The notes below the pieces were generated by a model. It saw only the letters and a program-made list of their open reading frames with translations. It made no database searches and had not been told where the DNA came from. This document shows positions 52,760 to 64,000 of a DNA stretch of 64,000 nt, one piece after another. Every line of letters begins with the position of its first letter. The stretch's first letter is position 1. A program made the translations under genes and the position numbers. The stretch is from Euonymus europaeus (lineage: Eukaryota > Streptophyta > Magnoliopsida > Celastrales > Celastraceae): assembly GCA_963580455.1 (NCBI GenBank), contig OY756970.1:17484001-17548000 (forward strand). Reading direction: 5' to 3'.

Positions 52760-53276
52760 TTCCCCTCGTACCATCTGCGTCACGTAAATTTCATTTCCCA
52801 GTGTCTCTTCTCTCTCTCAGAGTCTCGCTCGCACAGTCGCACTGAGAACAGAAGATCTCTCCCTCTCTCCCTCTCACAAAATACACATAAGCAATCTCTC
52901 TCTTTACACATACAGAACTCCGTACGAGCACAATGCTTCTGGTTCGGTGATGATTATGGATGCGATACAACGCTTTTTTTATCTCTGCGCCTACTGATCA
53001 GATCTGAGGTGAACCATATCCGAGTTTCTCGTGTTAAAATCATTGAATTACTATAGATTTCTTGCCAGTTGGACTCGTAAGGTGTTTTTGATTAACAAAT
53101 TTGTTTGGTTACCGAGAAAATTCAATTCCATACTCGTGGAGCAACCAAAGATGCCCTTACTGGATTTCACTCTTCGTCATCAATTGCATGTCTTGTTTTT
53201 CATTTAATTTAATCAAGTGTGTGAAGAGTTTTTCTATATGGCTATGTGTAGATTGGGGTTCGTTTGGTTGGAGAAG

Positions 53277-53475
53277 ATGTTGACGAAGTTTGAGACGAAG
53301 AGTAATAGAGTGAAGGGACTTGGCTTCCATAGCAAGAGGCCATCGATCCTTGCGAGTCTCCACAGCGGTGATGGGACTATCGGATGGGAACTCTGATTGA
53401 TAGGTTTGATGAGCACTATAGACCCTGTTCGTGGCATTCATTTCCACAAATCTCAGCCACCATTTGTTTCTGGAG
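53277..53475 (+). pseudogene. first exon of coatomer subunit alpha (alpha-COP), broken
   Basis: Begins [20 protein letters not shown] and continues [11 protein letters not shown], the N-terminal WD40 start of plant alpha-COP. After LHSG about 11 bases appear to be missing, so the original frame is lost. The downstream parts (TLIDRFDEH, then HFHKSQP.FVSG) continue in other frames, and a small insertion follows DEH. It ends in a normal donor (tggag|gtaacc), and a CT-rich 5' UTR-like leader occupies about 52,770-53,270. No second exon follows before the Helitron at 53,998. Alpha-COP is a subunit of the COPI coat; this copy cannot make it. Confidence 0.8.
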
Positions 53476-53997
53476 GTAACCAATCTTTTTTAATTTGAGG
53501 ATTCATGTTTTTGCTGCTCTTTTGCGTATAGGCTGTGTTTCTGTTTTGGTGATTGTTTTTGATTGATCTGACTATAATTGTGTCTGTTTTAATTGAAATC
53601 ATATGCATTGAAATGAAGGTTTGGGTGGAATTCATGAGTAAGTTCTACGAGGGAGATGGTTACAAGTTCCATCCTTTTTCATTTTCATTATTTGATGAAG
53701 AAGAATGAAGATCAATTGTAGGGTGCTTGCTTGAATTGCAGTTGACTGTGCAAAGGTACCGATGAACGATATATTTTTTCATTTGGACATGAATATAATT
53801 TGTTTGGGATGCATCTTGAAGGGCAGTTTCGAGGAATCTTTCTTCGGGTACTGCCCACCTCCCGTCCAGTTGTTTTATTGTTGTGGGAAGGAATAAATTT
53901 CCGTATGGCCAATCGCTTGTATTTGTATGTGGCAACAGTTATGGCCTATTGTAATAATATGACTAGTTAATTTATTCAACTTCCTATTTATACATAA
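53476..53997. other. remnant of alpha-COP intron or unassigned DNA
   Basis: Non-coding, T-rich sequence between the broken alpha-COP exon and the Helitron 3' end. No recognisable second alpha-COP exon or element end was found. Confidence 0.4.
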
Positions 53998-54031
53998 CTA
54001 GAGTCACAACCCGCGCTACGCGGCGGGTTGT
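53998..54031 (-). other. Helitron 3' terminus: hairpin and CTAG
   Basis: On the plus strand, ACAACCCGC (54,006-54,014) pairs with GCGGGTTGT (54,023-54,031) around an 8-base loop. In the element's direction the hairpin is followed by GACT, CTAG at 54,001-53,998, and a flanking T. This matches the rule that Helitrons end in CTRR and insert before T. Confidence 0.82.
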
Positions 54032-54567
54032 TTCTCTTTTTTTGTTTTTTTGTTGTTTTTGTTTTTGTAGTTTTTTTTCTTTATGTGGTTGTTTTTTTTG
54101 TTTTATTTTTTTTTGTTAATTTTTGTTTTCAAAAATTCAATATATTGTATTGTTATTGCTAAAGAATATAAGAAATGTGGGGTTTTATTTTCGTAAGATA
54201 TAATTTTGTTTCAGCAAGTCTTTGATATTTAGATACATGTGGATTCTTATGTTTGAGTTAATTTGACAGTAGTATCTATTGATAAATGGACTGGTCTACA
54301 TCTTAGATATCTTGAATCTTGAGAATATCTATAATAATAAATGTTTTCATTTTGAAAAGCATCAATAAGTGGCTGCTGAACTTGTCAGCTTCTTTTTGAC
54401 AATTTAGCTACTTTTATTTAATGTTTTGTCTGTTTTGGTTTTTTTTTTCGTTTTTGTTTTCTAATAAGACTGTTTCACCATCTTCATAATTTGTTGTTCT
54501 ATTTTTGTTTAGTTTTTTTTTTCCACTGACAGAATTTTTGTTGGTCAGAACTTACTTGTAGTTGGAA

Positions 54568-55800
54568 ATGGAAGGAAATGTAGTGAAAGAGTCTAGATTT
54601 AAAAGCGTTTGTGTTTTTTATGGTAACAGTATTGGGAAGATGGATTGTTACAAAGATGCTGCTATTGATTTAGCTCAAGAGCTAGTATGTGATTCATAAG
54701 ATATGTTGTTTGATGTCGTGTTTTTAAACTGTTAGGTTTGAAGTCTGTAAACTGATTAGTGGTTTTTTTTATTGTTGTTCATGAATGTGTCTCGGAGGCT
54801 TGATCTTGTTTACGGAGGTGGGAGTATTGGTTTGATGGGTTTGATTTCTCAAACTGTTCATGGAGCTGGAGGAGGTGTTCTTGGGTGTGTATTACTTTTT
54901 TTCCCCATTTGTTGATGAATATTTTGTTTAATGGTTTTTGTTGGGTTTTTGTTTCAGGATTATACCCACATTTTTTATGTTGAAAGAGGTTAAACATATA
55001 TTTGCTGTAGTTTTAAAGTTTGTTCTTTTTGAAAGTTTCTTTTTTTGTTAAAAATTGCATTTTTATCATTTTTGTTGTTGAGCCTAGATAACTGGGGAAA
55101 CAGTTGGGGAGGTAATGGCAGTTACAGATATGCACCAAAGAAAGTCTGAGATGATTCGCCATTCTGATTGCTTCATTGCTTTACCAGGTTTTTTTGTTTT
55201 TCATTCCTGCAAACAGATTTTTTTTTTCCATTTTTTTAGGTTCTGTTGAGCATTTATAATGTTTAGTTTTTGATTATACTGACTTGGATTTCAGGTGGGT
55301 ATGGAACTCTGGAGGAGCTGTTTGAAGTGATTACTTGGGCCCAATTGGGAATCCATGATAAGCCTGTAAGTGTATGCAAATTCTGATATTATTTGTGATG
55401 TCTTTTTGTGAAGAATTGTAAAGGTGAACTTTGTAATTGTCATGTAGGTGGGTTTGCTCAATGTCAATGGTTATTATGACTCTTTGGTTACTTTCATTGA
55501 TAGTACTGTTGATAATGGTTTTATTAAACCCTCTGAGCGGAACATCTTTGTCTTGGCAACAAATGCCAAAGAACTTGTTCAGAAATTGGAGGTGGGTTTT
55601 GGAACATTTTTTTCAGTTTTGAAATTGTTTGTTTTTTCGTTACGTGGGAAAGACAATCAGGTTTTATAGTAAGAGTCTTATTTAGTTTACCATTTTCGTG
55701 TGTCACCTTTTGTAAATCATGTATCGTTGGTTGTGAATGATGTTTTTTTTTTTATCAGGAGTATGTTTTTGTATGTGATGGAGGCGTAATAAAAAAGTAA
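54568..55800 (+). CDS. LOG-like: cytokinin riboside 5'-monophosphate phosphoribohydrolase (LOG family), inside the Helitron
   Basis: Seven exons: 54568-54684, 54760-54884, 54958-54988, 55088-55187, 55295-55365, 55448-55591 and 55759-55800. They give 209 aa. LOG enzymes release active free-base cytokinins from nucleotide precursors in the cytosol. Visible: [39 protein letters not shown], the signature [20 protein letters not shown] and [17 protein letters not shown]. Odd points: the N-terminal CVFCGSS-type motif reads CVFYGNS. The expected acceptor before [11 protein letters not shown] is absent; the nearest AG (54,758-54,759) keeps the frame but adds WFFLLLFMN. The C-terminus is short ([13 protein letters not shown]). 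Introns are kept, so it arrived as DNA. It lies 570 bp from the Helitron 3' end, antisense to RepHel. It may be functional or slowly decaying. Confidence 0.82.
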
Positions 55801-56675
55801 ACACAACAGAGAGCCAAGAGTAGAAGACACATAGAGAAATGCCGAGGATGATGACGTATTAGAAGGTGGTTTTGGATGGTTTTTTTTTTTTGGCATTGGC
55901 CTAAGGAAGAAATGTGATTCAACGAAAGAGTGGTTAATGTATATTGTTTTGTATGGGTATGGTTTTCACAATGTTGGTCTTTATAATTGATCCATGCATA
56001 TTCAAGTTTGTGAGTTTTGTTTATTAATATATATTTGAGGAATTGATTAGGAAGATGTGTTCAATTTCTTGTTTTTCTTATATAGTATTTCACCCTCATA
56101 TTTAATACAAAATGGAAATAAAATTAAAACAGGACAAAAAATGTTTGAGATTGAGCATAAAAATTCTACAAAAACTGCATATATATTACATCAAAGATTT
56201 AGCACGCATTGTGAACAACAAAAGTTGCTTATTGTACATAAACATTAGCAAGTCATTTAGGGAAGCTCTATTTACATCACTAAATGTTAACTGGACAGTT
56301 TTATTTTTGTACATAAAGTATTAGGAACTCTATTTACAAACTTGCTGCACAGATAAAATACTTAAGTGATTGACACAAACTCTATTTACATCAAGATATG
56401 CTTCTCCTCAATTGTTTCTCTTTTTAATATTGTAAGATGGATCAGAGAGTGTTTTACCCTTTTTGTTGGTGGGAACAACAGTCTTCTTTCGTTTTTTGTT
56501 CTCTCCTTGTGGCTCTTCAATATTGATGATGTTCCTGTGATAATTTTATATATAAATCAAATAAGCATTTTACTATCATGATAATAGACTCTCCGTTTTG
56601 CTAAGTAATTTATCATAAGTATGAACTAACTTTTGTATGACTCTTAGATAAGGTCTCCTTACCTAGTTTTCTGCC
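55801..56675. other. region between the LOG and RPA-like 3' ends inside the Helitron
   Basis: AT-rich, about 0.9 kb, containing the 3' UTRs of two convergent genes. No further gene was seen. Confidence 0.45.
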
Positions 56676-58956
56676 TCATTTTTTCTGTAGTGTAGCAGAG
56701 ATAGGTTCATCGTCAGATATTGATGCATCAGAATCATGTAACAATATTTGTTTATTGCGTTTGTCTCCTCCAATGGACCTTGATTTTTCAGGAGTTTGTA
56801 ATTGCAAATTTGAATGCAGTTCATCAAATCTGTTGCTGCTCCGGGTGTTTGAGTAAGTTGATTCCTGAGATAACAAATCTTCAACTCTTCTATTTTCAGC
56901 ATTTTGTTTTAGCACATCTGCATCTTCAATTTGTTTGACTGATGTATTTCCTCCTTCCATGGCATCTGAAAATATTTTTGAAACTTTGAAACATATTGTC
57001 TTAGCTCTTTTGTTATTCATATTAATTGCAACTTGAAAAGTATGATATTTTGGGAAAATATCAGCAATAATCTGTGGCAGAATATATCGATTTGCATCTT
57101 TCATCGATATAGTTGTTGCAGCTGATACACCAATCATTTGTTCTGCCTGCCTTCCAAATATTGTAAACAGTGCTATACCAGTTTGATCCTCAACTGTGGC
57201 ATTTAGGATATAGTTGCATCTCATAAAATCATATTTGAACAAATTAACATAAAGCATTCAACATTTATTTCAATAATAAGATAAAATTCATGCATGTGTT
57301 ATTTAGTATGTAACTTACCAAGGAATAGGAGTTTCTTCAATAATACTACATTCGGAGCACAATGTTTTACCCTGCCATTGTTTTGTTGTGCTGTTACATG
57401 TTGGACATGATGGATACCACCATCCATCTGCCACATCTACACTCTTTATCTTTGCTTTACATGTGAATTTTTTTTTTCTGCGTGTTGTTGTGTGAAGCAA
57501 GACTATTAGCAAACTAATACAATTAATTTCAAAAATAATTACATTAATGTTAAGTTAAAAAGACTTACAGCATCAAATTCTCTATCCAATAACAGCAATT
57601 CAGCAATTGTCTTTCTTTTTTTGGTCATGTCATCATCAAGATTTGCCAACTTGGGTCGACTGCTTGGTATTATTTCCAGTATTTTAGGTTGAATTATCCT
57701 ATTTCATTAAAAAATTATAAGGCAATTATTATTATTGGGTAATATAACCTTGCAAATACTAAATTTTTAAACAAACCTTCCTCTTAGTTGCTCAACCTCT
57801 GGTATTTCCAAATCAAAGTATATTTTCGAAGCTGATGTGCTACTTAAAATAGTTTTCCCTGTAAGGCAACAAAGAAAGTAACATCAAATATTTTGTACTA
57901 ATTCCATGCATATGAACAATAAATAAGAAGCTTGTTTTCATTGTAACACACCTTGAAATGTGGTCACCATCATTCCTGCACATATTATGATCACTGGTTT
58001 TTTCTTTGAATTCTCAGATATTTGGTGATAATCATATTTGATGGCTAAATCTCCCCAAAGTGTAACAGATATAACATTGAACCTAAGCAGTAAGTGAAGA
58101 AAAATTGATATTAAAAAAGTTAGACTCACAATTCAAACAATTTAAATGTAAGAGTCATCATTATATTAATATAACTAACTTTATTAACACATTTTTAGAA
58201 AATATGATTTTCATCATATGTATAAATCATATTGTTGAACAGATGTGACTGTTATACTTACATATCATCTTCGAAATCTAACTTGCGAACTTTGACCATT
58301 TGTTGATTGCTTGGAATCTCCTCCACATCATAAGCTTTCAAGATTTGGCCCATCATGTCTGTCAAAATATAGTTTATTCATAATGTGTTTTCATAGTTTT
58401 TTCATGGCTAATAATTTTTTATTCTATTTTTGAATACCTGTCAGATAAACTTTATTCCGTACTCGAGATTCCATTTCAGAGTAGTTTGAGAAATAAAATC
58501 TGTCAGGAGGAAACTCATTTTTTGCATCCACAGTTTTTTCAATCTTAGTCCTTTTGTCGAACTTAATCATGCATTGATTTGGACATGGGCGATAAGTGTT
58601 TCGAACAGGAAAAACTGTGAAATTACTGAAGTAATAAATATCCTTCTCATCAAGGACTGCCTTCAAATATTCTGCATTTTCTGGCCGCATGGTTGCAAGT
58701 ATAGTATTACCCTATAAAAATATTCATGGTATAGGGTGATTTGCAGTGCTTGTGAAAGTATCATGGAAATTGTTGGTGAAAAATATTATATAGTGATAAA
58801 AGTTAACGTTACCTGTTCATCTACAAGATATGCATCAACACTCATCAATAAACCATTATCAGCATGATTAATAGAATCCCACAGTCTAGCAATCCTTGCC
58901 TTAATCTTGTAGTTACGATTAGATATTTGAAGTTGAGCGATGGAATGATAATCCAT
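56676..58956 (-). CDS. replication protein A large-subunit-like protein (Helitron-associated)
   Basis: Exons read on the minus strand: 58956-58813, 58711-58438, 58358-58262, 58082-57952, 57858-57777, 57698-57569, about 57480-57319 and about 57215-56676. The peptide shows OB-fold modules typical of RPA70: MDYHSIAQLQISNRNYKIKAR, DIYYFSNFTVFPVRNTYRP, FNVISVTLWGDLA and the C-terminal DNA-binding domain with a C4 zinc site (CPTCNST..WQGKTLCSEC). YILNATVEDQTGIALFTIFG follows, then an acidic, Ser-rich tail. Helitron RPA genes are thought to bind single-stranded DNA during rolling-circle transposition. Two junctions are doubtful: a run of ten A at the start of the zinc exon leaves the frame off by one, and the join into the last exon would create TGA. 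It may be damaged, or my exon borders there are wrong. Confidence 0.75.
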
Positions 58957-59078
58957 AGTAATTGAGTCCTGCGTTGTTAAGCTGCATTAAAAAAAATCAT
59001 ATATTAGAGTATTATACATCAAAGAAATATCTATAATTTATTTAATGTTGAAAATGTATTGCACACAAAAATTTTAAT

Positions 59079-62000
59079 TTATTCTCCATCACCTGTGATC
59101 AAACCATCGAAAATTTCACGATATACTATATTTTTTGTATACCCTTGTATCTGTTTATCACCATCTCCAGTCATAACTTTAAGACCATCATAAGATGTAG
59201 CACGAGACAAAGCAACATAAAGTTGACCATGTGTGAAGATAGGCTTTGGCAAATATAAGCCAACCTGTTTAAGAGTTTGTCCCTGACTCTTGTTAATTGT
59301 CATAGCATAACATAATTTGACTGGGAACTGTCTTCTTTTCAATACAAATGGGTATTTATGATCTTTTCCATCCATAATTATTCGAGGTATACATACTTTT
59401 GAACCTGCATGACAACCACTCAATATTCTTCCTTCAAGTACTCTATCTCCAAGATGAGTTATAAGAAGTCTTGTTCCATTGCATAAACCATCAGCCTGAT
59501 TTAAATTGCGAAGTAACATAACAGGTGCATACTTCTTTAGTAATAGCTCATGATTTGGAACTCCATTGAAAGTCATGGAATTCAGCACATCAGTAGTGTA
59601 TAGCAATTCAGATGCCACAGAATGTTGTGATGTTTTACATATTGAGTCAAAACTATAATACGTTCTTTCGTCTGTTGAAATAAGTGATAATACATATGAA
59701 TTAATCATTGCAACTGTGTCATTTGTTCCTGTTATGATGGCTCTCTCATTCAAATAATCAACATCATCATACCGAGTGTTTAATTCTGAATAAATTTCTG
59801 AAACCATCGTATGCAACTCATCGCCCTTGGAGTGCAGTAATAATCTTTTTGGTATTTCAATCCAGCTTTCTTATGTATCATCATCATCATTAATAGCAAG
59901 TGAATAAACTCTTCCATCACCGACGTCTAATATCCATTGTGCAAACTGTGTCATACTCTCTTGATCAGCTGCATTAAATGTTCCTGCTTGCAATCGCATA
60001 TTTTCCTTTAGCATATACACTGTACAATGTTTCCACAAATTTGACTTTGTTATTGACGCATTGACTGTGTCATATCTCGTCCCATTCAGCACAACAGGTA
60101 AGATTTGTCTGAAGTCACCACCTAACAAAATGGTTTTTCCTCCAAATGGCTTTGAGTTAGTTTCACCATCTTCTGAAATGATTATATCTTGGAATGTTCT
60201 ATCAAGAGCCTCAAAACAATACCTATGTGTCATAGGTGCTTCATCCCATACAATAAGACTTGCTTTTGCTATTAGTCTTGCAAGCTGAGTTCCTTTCTTA
60301 ATATGACATGTTGATGTTTCATGGACATCAATAGGAATCTTAAATCTTGAGTGTGCAGTACGACCACCAGGAAGTAACAATGATGCAATTCCAGATGATG
60401 CAACAGCAAGTACAATTCTTCCAGTAGATCTTATGCTTGAAATTATTGCCTCATATAGAAAAGTCTTCCCAGTTCCTCCTGGACCATAAACAAAAAAAAT
60501 ACCACCACTTTGATTATTTACATTATTTACAACAACATCATATATGACTTTTTGTTCGACATTCAATTGGCTTTGTAGATGCTTGCATTGTTCTGTAAGA
60601 TCATTGATGTCATAATTCATCTCTTCTCGTAAGAGTCGATTGTTTAATTCATCCAATAGTTGACCCTGTGGCATTGGCAAGCCATATTCAGAGAGAGAAC
60701 TGTTTGCGTTGTTAAGTAACATCTCTAGCTCAAAAAGGATGTTATTCTTCACTTCGACTTGTGATATATTCAAGTTTGGTAAATTTAGTTGTTGCCTTAA
60801 TTTATATAATATATCATCCCCGAAATTTTGCCAATGATCCTCCCATAACTTCAAAGGGTCACTAACATTGCAATAAAGCAACAAAGTGATGAATAGTTGT
60901 CTTAATTGAACTGTTGTTGCAAACAAACATGCTTCATCTAATGCCTCATGCCATTCCTTATCATCTCCCAGTAGACCAAGTGCCATACATGCAGACTGAA
61001 AATTTGGATGAATGACTCCCTCTACTGTTCTGATTTCAACATAGTTTCTAGGGCCTCTCTGCACATTCAATAACATACGAAGATAATATAATTCACCTGA
61101 GTTTGGCTCGACATATGACATCCGACCAATTGACTCTCCTCTTTGTCTACGAATCCATTGCTTGCTTCTATCGTCCCAAACAAATTTAGAAGGAAATGAG
61201 CCATATGTAAGATTTGTTGTTGTTTCATCAATGGAATTTCTATGCATCCATTCCGTAAACATAGTCTTTTCTATATTTGGGTGTTCAACAACATTAGATA
61301 AACTTGTCGAATCATCATAGTAAATATTTTGCATGGAAGGTAGATGTATTGGTAATCGTTGAACAGGAGGATGTCTAAAATGAACCGGATACTCAAACAG
61401 ACGCCAAATTGATTCATATGAAGCAAAATATCTACAATCCACATATTGTTGTATTTCATCTATAATACCAGCTGAACTTGTTGCTTCATTTGATATATTC
61501 TGGCAAACAAACCGTTCCAACACAGCTCTGGCCCTATCTGGTCCTTTATTGATATATTTGAACAAATATTTAATTGATCGAGATTTATTGCACCATTCAA
61601 CATTAACATGAGCTTGATAACGCAATAACAACTCTTTATTATACGGGATAACATATCTGTTGTCCATTGGATGTCCATTTTTATCTACTGTATGCCCATT
61701 ATCATGTCTTCTATACAAAGCAAACCCATTCCCATCAATGGTTGTTTCTTCATGGAATGACTTTGGAAAATGCTTTGTACATCGACCATCCGACATACAT
61801 GGCAACAAAGGCCTTACCAAACCACAAGGACCATGAATCATAAATTTTTTGACTATATCGTACAAAATTGGATGTATTGATTGGTCTGGGATTTCTGCAG
61901 AGATTAACTTGTCTATATCAGCAGGAGTTTGACATTTGCTACTTGAATGACGCCACACAACCATATGAACATGAGGCAAACCACGCTTCTGAAATTCGAT

Positions 62001-63527
62001 AGTATACACAACTGCAACAATATTACCAAGATAATTGCCAGATCTTATATCAGCAAGGAAATGATCAACTTTCATTTTAAATACTCTTGTAACAAAATCT
62101 GGCCTATCCTCAATTTTTTGTCCAGGAATGAGTTGAACAGCATATTGAATCTCAGGCCACTGCGAATTACATGTAAATGTAATAAAAAAATCAGGAAAGC
62201 CATAGAATTTACAGATGGCCATAGCATCATGATAATTTTGAATCATATAACGTGGGCCACCTGTAAAAGATGATGGCAACAAAATCCGTTTCCCAACAGC
62301 ATCTCCATCGACATTACCACTGGCATACGCATCACAAACACCTTTATAACTTTCTACTCGTAGTTTTTTCTGATTGAATCGAAAGAAATTCAACCTCTGC
62401 TCTTCTACGCAAGCATATGCATCTACAATAAACTGCTGAAAAAGCTTACCACCTCTAAGAAGTGTTTTCCCTTCATTACACCTTTGTTGCAACCTATATA
62501 CATAATACTCTCTCATTGTTATACACGTTCTTTCTGTAGTTCTTCTAGACTTCGTTTGTTGATATTTGAGACATTTGGAATAACCATCTTCACCATAAGG
62601 AAATAATAGTGGATATTGCATTGACATAAAAGTTGGATGTAGTTCATCAATGCGCTTTAATCCCTCAACTTTATGCTCAATGATTATATCTCTATGCTCA
62701 AAACCATCACCAAAGTCACCAACTATCAAACCAGCAATCTCAGAAGACACAAGATTACTATATTGATCACCATCTGAATTTCTCTTTGCACATAATCTAA
62801 GTCTCATAGGTCTTAGATCATTGTCATTGAACCTATCTCTTGCCATTCGAAAAGCTTTTGCAACTTCATTAATTGAATCAAGCATAACAATCAAATCTTT
62901 AACAATCTCTTCATCAATGGCATCATTGTTGATAAAACCAATAGCGATCATCCTATTCAGAACTTCATGCTCAGTGTCATGCACATACAATTGTGCAAAT
63001 TTAGGAGATTCTCCATCTGCTGGAAGTAGAGATCCTATACGATGATAATTTTGTCCACCAAGTCTAAAAACATAAGGTCCTGAAGGAGTATTGACAGAAT
63101 GATCAATTTTACCACCAAGGGATGTAAATGCAAACATTGAGTTATAAGTCCTAATATTTTTTTTGAATTTTTTGCTTTTTGTTGATCCATTACAATCCAG
63201 CAATTGATCAAGTAACATAGGCGTTGGTCTTAATAGTGGTAGATTTATCTTACCACTACGACAACACACAGAGTAGACCGGTCTACGTGAAGAGTTAGAT
63301 TTTAAGCGTTCATCATACCAGAAAATCGCACCACAAAATTCACATGTTAAGTCTGGTGACCCAACAGTTAGACCCTCGATATTCAGTTCATGAGCAGTAC
63401 TATTATCAACATTGCCAATCAATTGGTCTCTTGCTAATGAAGATGTTTTAGTCTGACTGTGAAGACGATTTCTTATCAACCTCTTCCTTTTAGATCTATT
63501 CATTCGGCTACTCTCACCAAATTCCAT
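59079..63527 (-). pseudogene. Helitron RepHel protein (HUH endonuclease + PIF1 helicase) with one in-frame stop
   Basis: One frame runs from MEFGESSRM (63,527) to 59,079 with a single TAA at 59,873-59,871: 1,218 codons before it, 263 after, about 1,480 in all, the full size of plant RepHel. The start follows an acceptor-like 'caatag'. Visible: an N-terminal zinc site (CEFCGAIFWYDER...CC); the Rep HUH motif GLPHVHMVVW (near residue 520); the catalytic Tyr region YLFKYINKGP (near 650); PIF1 Walker A YGPGGTGKTFLYEA (near 1,015); Walker B VWDEAPM; LLGGDFRQILPVV; and, after the stop, INKSQGQTLKQVGLYLP and QLYVALSRATS. Rep nicks and joins single strands in rolling-circle transposition and PIF1 unwinds. 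The stop removes the last helicase motifs unless read through or spliced out. Confidence 0.87.
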
Positions 63528-64000
63528 CCTATTGTCAAATAAATTCAACAATAAATAATGAACAAAAAGTAAGAACATTCACACCTATAAACAAATAAAT
63601 TTACCATAGAATATAACTATGGACAAATAAAAAAAATCATGCTAGAAGCTTAATAAAAGCACAAACAAAAATAGTAGCCAAAAAAAGTTGAAAACCAATC
63701 AACCAGAAAAGTCTTAGCAAAATTTAAGTAAATCACAAAATAAACTGACCCTATAGTTTATGCATTCAAAGATTGAGAATAAACAATTCATAATTAAATG
63801 AATAATGCATAAGATGAGTACTATGGTAGTTAAAAGATTGCAACAAAATAAAACATCTTTAATAACATATAAAATAGGACAAATGATACATCATACATCA
63901 ATAGTAACAAAATTCAAGAATTCCGTATACAGATAAAATTTCCAAAAGATATTGTTGATGATATAATATTTTATATTATTAGCAACTACTAATGTATACA
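63528..64000 (-). other. Helitron sequence upstream of RepHel
   Basis: AT-rich non-coding DNA, probably the 5' UTR/promoter and possibly a 5' leader intron ending just before the start codon. The Helitron 5' terminus (5'-TC, often TCTCTACTA) was not found here. Confidence 0.45.

Larger units (their letters stand above)
53998..64000 (-). mobile_element. Helitron (RepHel + RPA) carrying a LOG gene; 5' end beyond the window
   Basis: Minus-strand element of at least 10.0 kb. Its 3' terminus (53,998-54,031) has a 9-bp hairpin, a 4-base gap, CTAG, then T in the flank, the standard Helitron ending. Coding content in element order: RepHel (63,527-59,079), an RPA-like single-strand DNA-binding protein (58,956-56,676) and, between the RPA gene and the 3' end but on the opposite strand, a LOG gene (54,568-55,800). 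RepHel plus RPA is the usual set of plant autonomous Helitrons. The 5' TC start is not inside the window. RepHel contains an in-frame stop and the RPA exons do not all join cleanly, so this copy may need help to move. Confidence 0.85.

Noticed and set aside
52613..53056. 147-codon plus-strand frame before the alpha-COP relic
   Set aside because: It crosses the hAT right end into the CT-rich leader of alpha-COP; low complexity and no recognisable protein.
63900..64000. Helitron 5' terminus near the right edge
   Set aside because: No TC start with the usual adjoining motif was found; the nearby 'tactaat' word is too short to count.

Overview
The window is plant nuclear DNA, most probably from a eudicot. 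The genes have many short exons in AT-rich introns. They include a sterol-pathway squalene synthase, two chloroplast-targeted proteins, a B-box transcription factor and a LOG-type cytokinin enzyme. Between them lie plant-type transposons: a FAR1/MULE-type gene, a LINE with RNase H, an Ac-like hAT, MITEs, a SINE and a Helitron with a RepHel protein. I could not fix the species. Splice sites were read by eye from GT/AG, reading frame and family resemblance.

Layout: 1-4.2 kb has the end of a Ulp1-type cysteine protease (+) facing a complete FAR1-RELATED SEQUENCE/MULE-transposase-like gene (-). 4.7-8.8 kb is an SH3P2/SH3P3-type BAR-SH3 gene (+), converging on squalene synthase (-, 10.7-16.3 kb, 13 exons, 413 aa). 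16.3-20.6 kb is gene-poor with small repeats. 20.6-27.5 kb is a plastid MATE transporter of the EDS5/DTX46 group (+, 14 exons, 568 aa). 28.0-31.5 kb has two LINE remnants. 32.4-33.1 kb is a decayed copy of the MATE 3' end, split by a hAT-type MITE with an exact target duplication. 33.4-38.1 kb is a chloroplast FGGY sugar kinase (XK1 type, -). 40.5-41.2 kb is a BBX20-type B-box gene (-). 42.1-42.9 kb holds a perfect 58-bp-arm foldback and a Tourist-like MITE. 43.3-48.3 kb is a plastid protein of the At4g37920 family (+).

The right third is dominated by mobile DNA. A hAT element (about 49.0-52.8 kb) has a transposase interrupted by one in-frame stop. Next comes a broken first exon of coatomer alpha (53.3 kb). 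From 53,998 to beyond the right edge lies a Helitron on the minus strand. Its 3' terminus (9-bp hairpin, then CTAG, then T) is at 53,998-54,031. It carries RepHel with one in-frame stop, an RPA-like gene and, in the opposite orientation, an intron-containing LOG cytokinin-activating gene. A Rep/helicase Helitron carrying a whole LOG gene is the most unusual thing here.

Host gene order agrees with what I remember of Arabidopsis: SQS beside SH3P2 on chromosome 4, and DTX46/EDS5, XK1 and coatomer alpha close together on chromosome 2. This suggests an old conserved block into which the transposons inserted.
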